Positions 29,129 to 38,077 of a stretch of DNA of 64,000 bases are shown here, one piece after another. A program made the position numbers and the translations under genes. The stretch's first letter is position 1, and the number at the start of each line of letters is the position of its first letter. The notes beneath the pieces are model-generated. The model was not told the DNA's origin. It did not search any database and worked only from the letters and a program-made list of their open reading frames with translations. Source of the DNA: Bradyrhizobium diazoefficiens (GTDB lineage Bacteria > Pseudomonadota > Alphaproteobacteria > Rhizobiales > Xanthobacteraceae); contig NZ_CP067101.1 of NCBI RefSeq assembly GCF_016616425.1, positions 1,550,001 through 1,614,000 of the forward strand, given 5' to 3'.

Positions 29129-30543
29129 CTGTGGCTCCCAGGCGCGAAGCCTACGACGTCGTGGTGATCGGCGCCGGTCCGGCCGGTCTTGCTGCCGCGG
29201 CGACCACCGCCGACGCCGGTCTCACGACGCTGCTGCTCGATGAGAATATCGGCCCCGGCGGTCAGGTGTTCCGCGCGATCTCCTCGACGCCGGTGACCGA
29301 TCGCAACCAGCTCGGCGCCGATTATTGGGTCGGCGCCGATCTCGTGCAGGCGCTGCGTGCGAGCGGCGCCGAGGTCATTCATCGCGCTACGGTCTGGAGC
29401 CTCGATCGTAATCTTGAGATCGCCGTCTCGATCGGCGGTGCCTCGGCCTTCGTCAAGGCGAAGCGCGTCATCCTTGCGACCGGCGCGCTGGAGCGGCCCT
29501 TTCCGATTCCCGGCTGGACGCTGCCCGGCGTGATGACTGCTGGTGCCGCGCAGACCGTGCTGAAATCGTCGGCGCTGGTGCCTGACGGCCGCACGGTGAT
29601 CGCGGGGCAGGGGCCGCTGCTCTGGCTGCTCGCCGCGCAGATCCTGCGGCTCGGCGGCCGCATCGATCGCATCCTCGACACCACCGAGCGCGGCAATTAC
29701 TTCGCGGCGCTCCCGCACGCCTTCGCCTTCCTGACCTCGCCCTATTTCGCCAAGGGCCTGTCGATGATGCGCGAGGTGAAGGCGAACGTGCAGGTCGTCT
29801 CCGGCGTCACAGAGCTTGCGGCAGCCGGTGACGGCCAGCTCGCGAGCGTCAGCTATGTCGCGGGCGGCAAGCGCGAGACCATTCCCGCCGATCTGCTTCT
29901 GCTGCATCAAGGGGTCGTGCCCAACGTCAATCTGGCGATGGCAGCAGGCGTCGAGCACCGCTGGGACGATCTGCAATTGTGCTGGTCGCCGGCGCTCGAT
30001 GCCAGTGGCAACTCGTCGGTCGCCGGCATTGCGATCGCGGGCGACGGCGCCGGCATCGGCGGCGCGAATTCCGCCGTGGTTCGTGGACGCATTGCGGCGC
30101 GTGCAGCGGTGGAAGCCCTGGCGCCGGCGGCTGCCGCAAAGCTCGCGCCGATGGCAGCTTTGCGTGCCGATCTCGCCAAGGCCGAGCGCGGCCGCGTCTT
30201 CCTCGATGTGCTGTTTCGCCCGTCGCCGCAGTTTCGCATCCCCTCGGGCGACACCATCGTCTGCCGCTGCGAGGAGGTCACCGCCAAGGACATTGTCGAC
30301 GCGGTTGCGATCGGCGCGACCGGTCCGAACCAGCTCAAGGCCTACCGCCGCACCGGCATGGGCCCGTGCCAGGGCCGGCTCTGCGGCCTCACCGTCACCG
30401 AGCTGATGGCGCAGGCGCGTGGCAAGAGCCCGCAGGAGATCGGCTATTACCGGCTGCGCGCACCGGTCAAGCCGATCACGCTCGCCGAGCTCGCCGCCGT
30501 CCCGAAGAGCGAGGCCGACGTCAAGGCGGTGGTGCGCGGATGA
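29125..30543 (+). CDS. FAD/NAD(P)-binding oxidoreductase with BFD-like [2Fe-2S] domain (OoxA/HcnB-like alpha subunit)
   Basis: 472 residues. The first Rossmann motif is VVVIGAGPAGLAAAATTADA, then GPGGQVFR, a second nucleotide-binding region around VIAGQGPLLWLLAAQIL, and a C-terminal BFD-like cluster domain with CRCEEVTAKDIVDAVAIGAT and GPCQGRLCG. This is the alpha subunit of opine oxidase, HcnB or D-hydroxyproline-dehydrogenase type complexes. Start ATG 29125 and stop both overlap neighbours by four bases, implying stoichiometric translation of the complex. Confidence 0.93.
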   Translation: MTVAPRREAYDVVVIGAGPAGLAAAATTADAGLTTLLLDENIGPGGQVFRAISSTPVTDRNQLGADYWVGADLVQALRASGAEVIHRATVWSLDRNLEIAVSIGGASAFVKAKRVILATGALERPFPIPGWTLPGVMTAGAAQTVLKSSALVPDGRTVIAGQGPLLWLLAAQILRLGGRIDRILDTTERGNYFAALPHAFAFLTSPYFAKGLSMMREVKANVQVVSGVTELAAAGDGQLASVSYVAGGKRETIPADLLLLHQGVVPNVNLAMAAGVEHRWDDLQLCWSPALDASGNSSVAGIAIAGDGAGIGGANSAVVRGRIAARAAVEALAPAAAAKLAPMAALRADLAKAERGRVFLDVLFRPSPQFRIPSGDTIVCRCEEVTAKDIVDAVAIGATGPNQLKAYRRTGMGPCQGRLCGLTVTELMAQARGKSPQEIGYYRLRAPVKPITLAELAAVPKSEADVKAVVRG

Positions 30544-31661
30544 CCAGAAACGTGGATGCGATCGTCGTCGGTGGCGGCATCCACGGATGCTCGACCGCGC
30601 TGCATCTGTGCCTTGCCGGGATGAAGCCGGTGCTGATCGAGAAGGACTATGCGGGCCGTCACGCTTCGGGGGTCAATGCCGGCGGCGTCCGCCAGCTCGC
30701 GCGGCACATCCCCGAGATACCGCTCTCGATCCGTTCGATGGGAATCTGGGAGAAAATCACGGATCTCCTCGACGACGATTGCAGCTTCGAGAGCCACGGC
30801 CAGGTCTTGGTCGCGGAGGACGAGGCGGAGCTCGCGGTCTGCCGCGCGCGCGTCGCCGAGCTCAACGCGCTCGGCTTCACCCACGAAGAACTGATCGACG
30901 CGGCTGAATTGCGCCGGCTGGTGCCGGCAGTCGCCGAGACTTGTCCCGGCGGCGTCGTCTCGCGCCGCGACGGTGCGGCCAATCCGGCGCAGACGACGAC
31001 GGCGTTCCGCCGCAAGGCCGAACGGCTGGGCGCGACCGTGAGCGAAGGCATCCCGGCGAACAATATCCATTACAGCAACGGTCTCTGGCACGTCGACGTC
31101 GGCACTGAAACCTTTGCCGCGCCGGTGCTGGTCAACGCTGCCGGCGCCTGGGCCGGCAGGATCGCAGCCGCGCTCGGCGAGCCCGTGCCGGTCGAGACCG
31201 TGGCGCCGATGCTGATGATCACCTCGCGCGTGCCGCATTTCATCGATCCCGTCGTGATCCTGCGCGGCCGCAAACTCTCCTTCAAGCAGTTCTCCAACGG
31301 CACCGTGCTGATCGGCGGTGGCCACCTCGCGACGCCGCATCAGGACCGCAACGAGACGGTGCTGGACTGGAAGAGCCTTGCGGTCAGCGCCCGCACCGTG
31401 TTCGAGCTGTTTCCGGTGATGCGCGGCGCGACGATCGTGCGCGCCTGGGCCGGCATCGAGGCGAAGATGAAGGACGATATCCCCGTGTTCGGGCCGAGCG
31501 TCCGTCACAAGGGCCTCTATCACCAGTTCGGCTTCTCGCTGCATGGCTTCCAGCTCGGTCCCGGCGCTGGCGCCGTCATGGCGGAGCTGATCGTCAACGG
31601 CGGCACCCAGACCCGTGTCAGCGATCTCGGCATCGACCGCTTCCACCCTTCCACGCTCTAG
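30540..31661 (+). CDS. FAD-dependent oxidoreductase (DAO domain; second beta subunit)
   Basis: 373 residues. VDAIVVGGGIHGCSTALHLC at the N-terminus, HASGVNAGGVRQLARHIPEI as flavin-proximal segment, and the C-terminal WAGIEAKMKDDIPVFGPS and FSLHGFQLGPGAGAVMAEL identify it as a DAO-superfamily dehydrogenase close to the HcnC/LhpB type. It is only distantly similar to the first DAO protein of the operon, so this is not a recent duplication. Either subunit could be the substrate-oxidising partner of the alpha/[2Fe-2S] pair; two alternative beta subunits may serve two substrates. Confidence 0.92.
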   Translation: MTRNVDAIVVGGGIHGCSTALHLCLAGMKPVLIEKDYAGRHASGVNAGGVRQLARHIPEIPLSIRSMGIWEKITDLLDDDCSFESHGQVLVAEDEAELAVCRARVAELNALGFTHEELIDAAELRRLVPAVAETCPGGVVSRRDGAANPAQTTTAFRRKAERLGATVSEGIPANNIHYSNGLWHVDVGTETFAAPVLVNAAGAWAGRIAAALGEPVPVETVAPMLMITSRVPHFIDPVVILRGRKLSFKQFSNGTVLIGGGHLATPHQDRNETVLDWKSLAVSARTVFELFPVMRGATIVRAWAGIEAKMKDDIPVFGPSVRHKGLYHQFGFSLHGFQLGPGAGAVMAELIVNGGTQTRVSDLGIDRFHPSTL

Positions 31662-31676
31662 CAACAAGAGGATATC

Positions 31677-32024
31677 ATGAGCATCACCCGCAGCATCCGC
31701 ACGCCCATCATGCACCGCGCCGTAGAGGCCAACGGCTTCGTCTTCCTCGGCGGAACCATCGCCGATGACACCTCGGTCTCGATGGGCGAGCAGACCCGCA
31801 ACATTCTCGGCAAGATCGCCGGCTACCTGAATGAGGCCGGCACCGACAAGTCGCGAATCGTCAGCGCCTCGATCTTCGTCACGGATCTGTCCAAGAAGAA
31901 GGAGATGGACGCGGCCTGGACCGAGTTCTTTGGCGACAACCTGCCGACCCGGGCGACGGTTGGCGTCGCCGATCTCGGCGGCAGCGCGCTGATCGAGGTC
32001 GTGGTCACTGCGCTGAAGGGCTGA
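31677..32024 (+). CDS. RidA family enamine/imine deaminase
   Basis: A 115-residue YjgF/RidA protein: GFVFLGGTIADDT, QTRNILGKIAGYLNEAGTDK, SASIFVTDLSKKKEMDAAW and LPTRATVGVADLGGSALIEV are family landmarks. RidA hydrolyses reactive imines. Its place 15 bp after a chain of flavin amine dehydrogenases fits detoxification of the imine product. A Shine-Dalgarno AAGAGG precedes ATG 31677. It probably ends the operon, with a hairpin about 105 bp downstream. Confidence 0.95.
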   Translation: MSITRSIRTPIMHRAVEANGFVFLGGTIADDTSVSMGEQTRNILGKIAGYLNEAGTDKSRIVSASIFVTDLSKKKEMDAAWTEFFGDNLPTRATVGVADLGGSALIEVVVTALKG

Positions 32025-32128
32025 CCGCGATAGGGCGGCGAAGGACGTCAGCTCGCGCCGCGCTATCGTCTCAAAACTGCGGCTTGATCCTGCACTTCCG
32101 CCGCACAGCTCTGATGGAGATTTTCAAA

Positions 32129-32160
32129 AGCCCGACGCCCTGCCCCCAGCGCGTCGGGCT
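32129..32160. terminator. Hairpin terminator between ridA and a dctA remnant
   Basis: The perfect 10-bp stem AGCCCGACGC (32129-32138) / GCGTCGGGCT (32151-32160) has a 12-nt loop. Read on the minus strand it is followed by CTTTTGAAAATC, a short T-run, so it suits a gene coming from the right (the decayed dctA-like gene). It may also end the plus-strand ridA operon, although only GAAAG follows on that side. Confidence 0.6.
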
Positions 32161-32364
32161 GAAAGATTGACTATCAATCGGTGATCCAAACGCCATTGTT
32201 GTGACGCGTATCTCACCGCTTTTCCACTCCGGGAAACTACCGCGTCGGAATCAGCCGTGGCGCTATGCACCTCCGCCGGGTTCCAGCGCTACGCCGATCG
32301 CCAGCGGGTGCGCCATGGTCTCGTGCAGCGCGTCGCGATCGAGCTCGCCTTCGGAGATGCTGAT

Positions 32365-32463
32365 GACAACGAGCGTGACGGTCGAGACCGTCTCGAAATA
32401 GATCAGCGACCTCAGCCCGACCCGGCCGACGCGCTTCAGGTCACCCATCGAGGAGATGCCGGT
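32365..32463 (-). pseudogene. Remnant of a dicarboxylate:cation symporter (DctA-like)
   Basis: The minus-strand frame reads TGISSMGDLKRVGRVG followed by a LYFE-type segment and VSTVTLVV, about 33 residues matching the conserved stretch TGIAGM...KKVGRVG...LLYFEIVSTxALVxG of DctA/GltP transporters. Sequence on either side does not continue the alignment convincingly, and stops occur downstream. The rest of the 641-bp gap 32025-32665 holds only the hairpin described and otherwise nothing I can identify. This is a strongly eroded gene. Confidence 0.6.
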
Positions 32464-32665
32464 GCACCACAAATGCAGAGGATCTTGTATCAGCGCTGGC
32501 GCCGGCGGAGCACGGCTGGCTGGATCGCCACTTGTGTCATAGTGTAGGCTCCAGAACGCATTGATCCTGCTTGATTGCATCATGTGATGGCCGCCGCGGA
32601 AGCGACAATCACATTTTTGTCGGATCGCACAAAGATCGACCGCTACACCGCAACTCGGGGGAAAC

Positions 32666-33985
32666 ATGTCGATTGCAACAGGCTCGGATAAGCAAACGCA
32701 AAGCTATTTTCCGCGTTGGACACTCAAGACCTCGGGCGTGATCATGCCCGAGGAACGGCTGTCATCGGGGCAGACCGCCGTCTCCGGTTTCCAGCATTGC
32801 GTCGCGATGTCGGGTTCGACGATCATCGCCCCGCTGCTGATGGGATTCGACCCCAACGTCGCCGTCCTGTTCTCCGGCATCGGCACGCTGATCTTCTTCG
32901 TTATCGTCGCCGGGCGCGTGCCGAGCTATCTCGGATCGAGCTTCGCGTTCATCGCCGTCGTCATCGCCGCCACCGGCTATGCCGGGCATGGGCCGAACCC
33001 GAACCTGTCGGTTGCGCTCGGCGGCATCGTCGGCGCCGGGGTGCTGTACGGCGTGATCGCGCTGATCGTGATGTGGTCGGGGGTCGGCTGGATCGAGAGA
33101 CTGCTGCCGCCGGCCGTCACCGGCGCCGTGGTCGCCGCGATCGGCCTCAACCTCGCGCCCGTGGCGGTCAAGGCGGTGAGCGCCGGCGCGTTCGACACGG
33201 GAATCGGGCTCGCGACCGTGCTGATCATCGGCGTGGTTGCCGTTGCAGCTCCAGGCCTGTGGCGCCGGCTGCCGATCATCCTCGGCGCAATCGGCGGATA
33301 TCTCTTGTACTTGCTGTTCGCGAACGGTCTCGGCCTCGGCAAGCCGATCGACTTCGCCCAACTCTCGGCCGCGCCGTGGTTCGGACTGCCCAACTTCACT
33401 GCGCCGACGTTCCAGGCCGACGCAATCTTCCTGATCGCGCCGGTTGCGATCATTCTTGTCGCCGAGAACCTCGGTCACATCAAGGCCGTCGGTGCCATGA
33501 CGGGCCGGAGTCTTGATGCCTATCTCGGCCGCGCGCTGTTCGCCGACAGCCTTGCGACGATCGTCGCAGCTTGCGGCGGCGGCACCGGCGTCACCACCTA
33601 TGCCGAGAATATCGGCGTCATGGCGGCGACGAAGGTCTATTCGACATTGCTGTTTGCCTTCGCCGCCATTGTGTCGATCATGCTCGGCTTCTCGCCGAAA
33701 TTCGGCGCCCTGATCCTGTCGATTCCGGGCCCTGTCATCGGCGGCCTCTCGATCGTGCTGTTCGGACTGATCGCGGCGATGGCGGGCCGGATCTGGGTCG
33801 AGAATAAGGTCGATTTTGCAAATCCCGCAAACCTGATCACCGCCGCCGTGGCCTTGACCGCGGGCGCCGGCGACCTCACGCTCAAATTCGGCGCATTCAC
33901 GATCGGCGGGATCGGCACCGCAACCTTTGGCGCCATCATCCTCTATCAGATCCTGACCTCGCCGCTGGCGAGGCATGCGAAATGA
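32666..33985 (+). CDS. NCS2 family uracil/xanthine permease
   Basis: A 439-residue inner-membrane transporter with about 14 hydrophobic segments. NCS2 signatures are visible: QHCVAMSGSTIIAPLLMGF near the N-terminus, PSYLGSSFAFIAVV, the motif LVAENLGHIKAVGAMTGRSL around TM8, and GGGTGVTTYAENIGVMAATK around TM10. The sequence is close to the UraA/RutG branch, so uracil, xanthine or another nucleobase/pyrimidine-like ring is the likely cargo. A GGGGGAAAC Shine-Dalgarno precedes ATG 32666. It is followed by an SDR, a Sir2 protein and hydantoinase-like genes, so a role in heterocycle uptake is plausible. Confidence 0.95.
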   Translation: MSIATGSDKQTQSYFPRWTLKTSGVIMPEERLSSGQTAVSGFQHCVAMSGSTIIAPLLMGFDPNVAVLFSGIGTLIFFVIVAGRVPSYLGSSFAFIAVVIAATGYAGHGPNPNLSVALGGIVGAGVLYGVIALIVMWSGVGWIERLLPPAVTGAVVAAIGLNLAPVAVKAVSAGAFDTGIGLATVLIIGVVAVAAPGLWRRLPIILGAIGGYLLYLLFANGLGLGKPIDFAQLSAAPWFGLPNFTAPTFQADAIFLIAPVAIILVAENLGHIKAVGAMTGRSLDAYLGRALFADSLATIVAACGGGTGVTTYAENIGVMAATKVYSTLLFAFAAIVSIMLGFSPKFGALILSIPGPVIGGLSIVLFGLIAAMAGRIWVENKVDFANPANLITAAVALTAGAGDLTLKFGAFTIGGIGTATFGAIILYQILTSPLARHAK

Positions 33986-34058
33986 ATCCCAGCGATGCGC
34001 TGGCGGGATGGAACAAAAAGCGCCTTCCGTCGCTGATGAGGCACTCCGGAGAGAACCC

Positions 34059-34895
34059 ATGCCGCAACCCCATCGCTCGACTTCGCTTCCCTCGCGCCTT
34101 GTCAACCACTACGCGCTGGTGACCGGCGCCTCACAAGGCATCGGCCGCGCCGTCGCCATCAGGCTCGCCCAGGAAGGTGCGACAGTTGCCATCAATTATT
34201 TTGATCACCCCGAGAGGGCCGAGGAGACCCTTGCGCTGGCGCGGACGGCGTCGGGCGATCGCGGCCACGGCAAGCTCGATCACCTCATCGTCAAGGCCGA
34301 TGTCAGCAATGAGCAGGAGGTCGCGGCGATGTTCGAGACGGTTTTGGCGCGCTTCAAGCGCCTCGACTGTCTCGTCAACAATGCCGGCTTCCAGCGGGAA
34401 TCGCCGAGCGAGGCGCTCGACATCGAAACCTATCGCCGCATCATCGACGTCAATCTCAATGGGGCCGTACTGTGCGCGCAGAAGGCGCTCGCGCATTTCG
34501 TCGCTCGCGGCGGCGGCGGCAGCATCATCAACTGCTCGAGCGTCCACCAGATCATTCCAAAGCCCGGCTATCTCGCTTATTCGATCAGCAAGGGCGGCAT
34601 GGCCAATCTGACGCGCACGCTGGCACTCGAATTCGCCGGCCGCGGCATTCGCGTCAATGCGGTCGGGCCCGGCGCGATCGACACGCCGATCAACGCCGCC
34701 TGGACCGGCGATCCGGAAAAGCGCGGCGTCGTCACCGGCCACATTCCCATGGGGCGCGTCGGTACGCCGGAAGAGATCGCCGCCGTGTTCGCCTTCCTCG
34801 CCTCCGACGAGGCGAGCTACATCACCGGGCAGACCCTCTACGCCTGTGGAGGCCTGACGCTGTTCCCGGAATTCCGCGAGAACTGGGCGAGCTAG
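34059..34895 (+). CDS. Short-chain dehydrogenase/reductase (glucose 1-dehydrogenase-like)
   Basis: 278 residues from ATG 34059, which has GGAGAGAACCC just upstream; 28 extra codons to 33975 overlap the permease and are rejected. The NAD(P)-binding TGASQGIGRAVAIRLAQEGA, LDCLVNNAGF, the catalytic serine in INCSSVHQ and the YSISKGGMAN tyrosine/lysine motif are intact. An extended insert (ASGDRGHGKLDHLIVKADVS) follows the second strand. The closest general match is the glucose-dehydrogenase-like classical SDR group; the substrate is unknown. Confidence 0.93.
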   Translation: MPQPHRSTSLPSRLVNHYALVTGASQGIGRAVAIRLAQEGATVAINYFDHPERAEETLALARTASGDRGHGKLDHLIVKADVSNEQEVAAMFETVLARFKRLDCLVNNAGFQRESPSEALDIETYRRIIDVNLNGAVLCAQKALAHFVARGGGGSIINCSSVHQIIPKPGYLAYSISKGGMANLTRTLALEFAGRGIRVNAVGPGAIDTPINAAWTGDPEKRGVVTGHIPMGRVGTPEEIAAVFAFLASDEASYITGQTLYACGGLTLFPEFRENWAS

Positions 34896-35029
34896 AGTGT
34901 GAGGGGCTGGGCGGCAATGCTGGATGGGGAGCTTACCCGGCAGGCGAGATCGTCAAGCTGACCACCGGCTTCGATCCGTCGGGCGGCCCCGATCTGGCAA
35001 AACCCGCCTGCGCAGATTACATCTGCGCC

Positions 35030-35851
35030 ATGGCAAATGCTCCGCTGGCCAACTTTCCGCTCCAGGATTTCGTCGCCCAGCACGAAAATCTGTTCGTGCT
35101 CACCGGCGCCGGCTGCAGCACCAATTCGGGCATTCCCGATTATCGCGACAGCCATGGCAACTGGAAGCGGACCCAGCCGGTCAACTTCCAGGCCTTCATG
35201 TCGGACGAGCATACGCGGCGGCGCTATTGGGCGCGCAGCCTGATCGGCTGGCGGCGGTTCGGCCAGGCGAGGCCGAACGATGCGCATCATGCGCTGGCCC
35301 GGCTCGAGGCGAACGGCCGGTGCGGCATGCTGCTGACCCAGAACGTCGACCGGCTGCATCAGTCCGCCGGCCACCGGCAGGTGATCGATCTGCACGGCCG
35401 GCTCGATCTGGTCCGCTGCATGGGCTGCGGCCGCAAGACGCCGCGCGATCAGTTTCAGCACGCTCTTGGTCGTGCGAATGCGGCGTGGCTGACGCTCGAT
35501 GCCGCCGATGCCCCCGATGGCGACGCCGATCTGGAGCACGAGGATTTTTCATCCTTCGAAGTGCCGGCCTGCGAAGCCTGCGGCAGCATCCTCAAGCCGG
35601 ACGTCGTGTTCTTCGGCGAGAACGTCCCCCGCGACCTCGTCTCCACCGCGAAGGATCATCTGGCGCAGGCCGACGCGATGCTGATCGTCGGCTCCTCGCT
35701 GATGGTCTATTCCGGATTCCGCTTCGTACAGGCTGCCGCGCAGCGCAATATTCCGATTGCGGCAGTCAATCTCGGCCGCACCCGCGCCGACGATCTCCTC
35801 ACGCTCAAGGTCGAGGAGCGCTGCGAAGCGGCGCTTGCATTCCTGCTCTGA
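35030..35851 (+). CDS. NAD-dependent protein deacylase (Sir2 family, class II-like)
   Basis: A 273-residue sirtuin from ATG 35030. NAD-binding LTGAGCSTNSGIPDYRD, TQNVDRLHQSAGH, catalytic His in DLHGRLD, the zinc ligands CMGCGR and CEACGS, and KPDVVFFGENVP are all present. GSSLMVYSGFRFV follows. The spacing is that of the SIRT4-like class found in alphaproteobacteria. It is probably a lysine deacylase regulating metabolic enzymes. It lies 134 bp after the SDR and 138 bp before hyuA. Confidence 0.95.
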   Translation: MANAPLANFPLQDFVAQHENLFVLTGAGCSTNSGIPDYRDSHGNWKRTQPVNFQAFMSDEHTRRRYWARSLIGWRRFGQARPNDAHHALARLEANGRCGMLLTQNVDRLHQSAGHRQVIDLHGRLDLVRCMGCGRKTPRDQFQHALGRANAAWLTLDAADAPDGDADLEHEDFSSFEVPACEACGSILKPDVVFFGENVPRDLVSTAKDHLAQADAMLIVGSSLMVYSGFRFVQAAAQRNIPIAAVNLGRTRADDLLTLKVEERCEAALAFLL

Positions 35852-35989
35852 TTGCGCCGGCGCCGAACACGTCTTGCCTATTGCATGGGTGCCAAGCAGA
35901 ATGGCCGGGCGCAGCGTTGTCGCCGTCCATGGCATGGAGATTGCTGCGCTTTCGACCTCGGTCTTGACGATCAGCGCGGAGAATTTGGA

Positions 35990-38075
35990 ATGCTTGAGGG
36001 AGCCGAGGTGCGGCTTGCCGTCGATATCGGTGGCACGTTCACCGACATCGTGCTGGACGTGGGTCAGGATCGCAAGACCCGCAAGGTGCTGACGACGCCG
36101 CAGCGCCCCGAACAGGCAGTGCTGGACGGGATGCGTCTCATTCTCGCCGATGCGCGCGCTCATATCAGCGACATCGACGTCTTCATTCACGGCACCACGC
36201 TCGCGACCAATGCGATTATCGAGCGCCGCGGCGCCAAGACGGCGCTGATTGCGACCGAGGGCTTTCGCGACGTGCTCGATATCGGTACCGAGAGCCGCTA
36301 CGACCAATACGATCTCGGCATCGACAAGCCCCGGCCGCTGGCGCCGCGCAGCCTGCGTTTCACCGTGCCCGAGCGGGTCGACGCCCACGGCGTCGTCCGT
36401 CTCGCTCTGGACGAAACCTCGGTGCGCGCGCTCGCGCCAAAATTGCGTGAGCTCGGTGTCGAGAGTGTCGCGATCGCCTTCCTGCACTCCTACGCCAATC
36501 CCGAGCACGAGCGACGTGTGGCCGCGATCCTGGCTGAGGAGATGCCTGGCATCTCCGTGACCGTGTCCTCCGCCGTCTGTCCCGAGATCCGCGAATATGA
36601 GCGCACATCGACCGCGGTCGCCAATGCCTATGTGCAACCCCTGATCGACGGCTATCTCGCCCGCATGGAAGACGCCTTGCAGGTCGAGCAATTCCGCGGC
36701 GCCATCTATCTCGTCACCTCGGGTGGCGGCGTCACCTCGATCGAGACGGCGCGGCGCTTTCCGGTGCGTCTCGTCGAGTCCGGGCCTGCCGGCGGTGCGA
36801 TCTTCGCGGCGCAGATCGCAGCAAGGCTTGGGGAGAGCAAGGTTCTGTCCTTCGATATGGGCGGCACCACCGCAAAGATATGTCTGATCGAAAAATATCA
36901 GCCCGAGACCTCGCGCGTGTTCGAGGTCGATCGCGCCGCGCGCTTTCTCAAAGGGCTCCGGTCTGCCGGTGCGCATTCCCGTTATCGAGATGGTCGAGAT
37001 CGGCGCCGGCGGCGGTTCGATCGCCCATGTCGATGCGATGAAGCGCGTCACCGTCGGGCCCGAAAGCGCCTCCTCGGAGCCGGGACCGGCCTGCTACGGC
37101 CGCGGCGGCCAGCGTCCGGCCGTGACCGATGCGGACGTCGCGCTGGGCATGATCGATCCCGATGCGTTTGCGGCCGGCACGATCAAGCTCGACCCGGAAC
37201 TTTCGAAGCAGGCGCTGCTGCGCGATGTCGGCGAGCCGCTCGGCCTGTCGGCGGAAACCGCGGCCTATGCCGTGCATGAGGTCGTCTGCGAGAACATGGC
37301 GAGTGCGGCGCGCGTTCATGCGGTCGAGCGCGGCGAGATCATCGGCCAGCACACGTTGATCGCCTTCGGGGGTGCCGCGCCGCTGCACGCGGCGCGTGTC
37401 GCCGAGAAGATCGGCGTCTCCCGCGTGATCGTGCCCTCGAATGCCGGCGTGGGCTCGGCCGTCGGATTCCTGGCCGCTCCGATCGCCTATGAGCTGGTGC
37501 GCAGTCGTCATGTCCGGCTCGACGATTTCGACACCGAAGCGGTGTCCGACCTCTTGCAGGAAATGGTGACCGAAGCGCGCGCGCTGGTCGAGGCTGGCGC
37601 GGCCGGTGCGCCGGTGCGCGAACGGCGTGCCGCCTTCATGCGCTATGTCGGCCAGGGTCATGAGATCTCGGTCGAGCTGCCGAACCGGCGGTTGACGGCG
37701 GCCGATCTCGCCGGTCTGCGCCAGAGGTTCGAGGCGGACTATTCCGCGATGTTCGAGCGGCCGATCCCGGGCGCTGCGATCGAGGTCTTGAGCTGGTCGG
37801 TGCTCGCGACCACCGAGGCGCGCAATCCGCCCACCGTCGCTTCCGTCACGCGCATGTCCGCCGGCAAGGCTGCCGGCAGCCGTAAATTCTTCGACGGCCG
37901 CGCCGGCGAGGTGATCGAGATTCCGCTCTATCGCCGCGAGGACATGTTGCCGGGCGCGACCATCGCAGGCCCGGCCGTGATTGCGGAGGACGAGACCTCC
38001 ACCTTCGTCTCCACCAGTTTCGACGCCCATATCGACGGTGCCGGCAGCATCGTCATGGAACGAAAGGCAGCCTGA
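35990..38075 (+). pseudogene. hyuA: Hydantoinase/oxoprolinase subunit A, split by a +1 frameshift
   Basis: Two frames together give a normal protein of about 694 residues. The first, from ATG 35990 (LAVDIGGTFTDIVLDVGQD, then FDMGGTTAKICLIEKYQ), runs to about 36952. The second, from about 36954 (GSGLPVRIPVIEMVEIGAGG), ends at 38075. Reading through needs one base removed from the run AAAGGG at 36950-36955. Upstream of the break the protein shows the ATPase-like hydantoinase N-domain, downstream the hydantoinase A core. The product would be an ATP-dependent hydantoin/oxoproline or acetone-carboxylase-like subunit working with hyuB. Either a true inactivating mutation or a homopolymer sequencing error. 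Confidence 0.85.
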
Positions 38076-38077
38076 CC

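Noticed and set aside
36969..38075. Second half of hyuA as a separate gene
   Set aside because: It begins in the middle of the hydantoinase A fold without a Shine-Dalgarno; joining it to the upstream frame by a one-base shift gives a normal protein.
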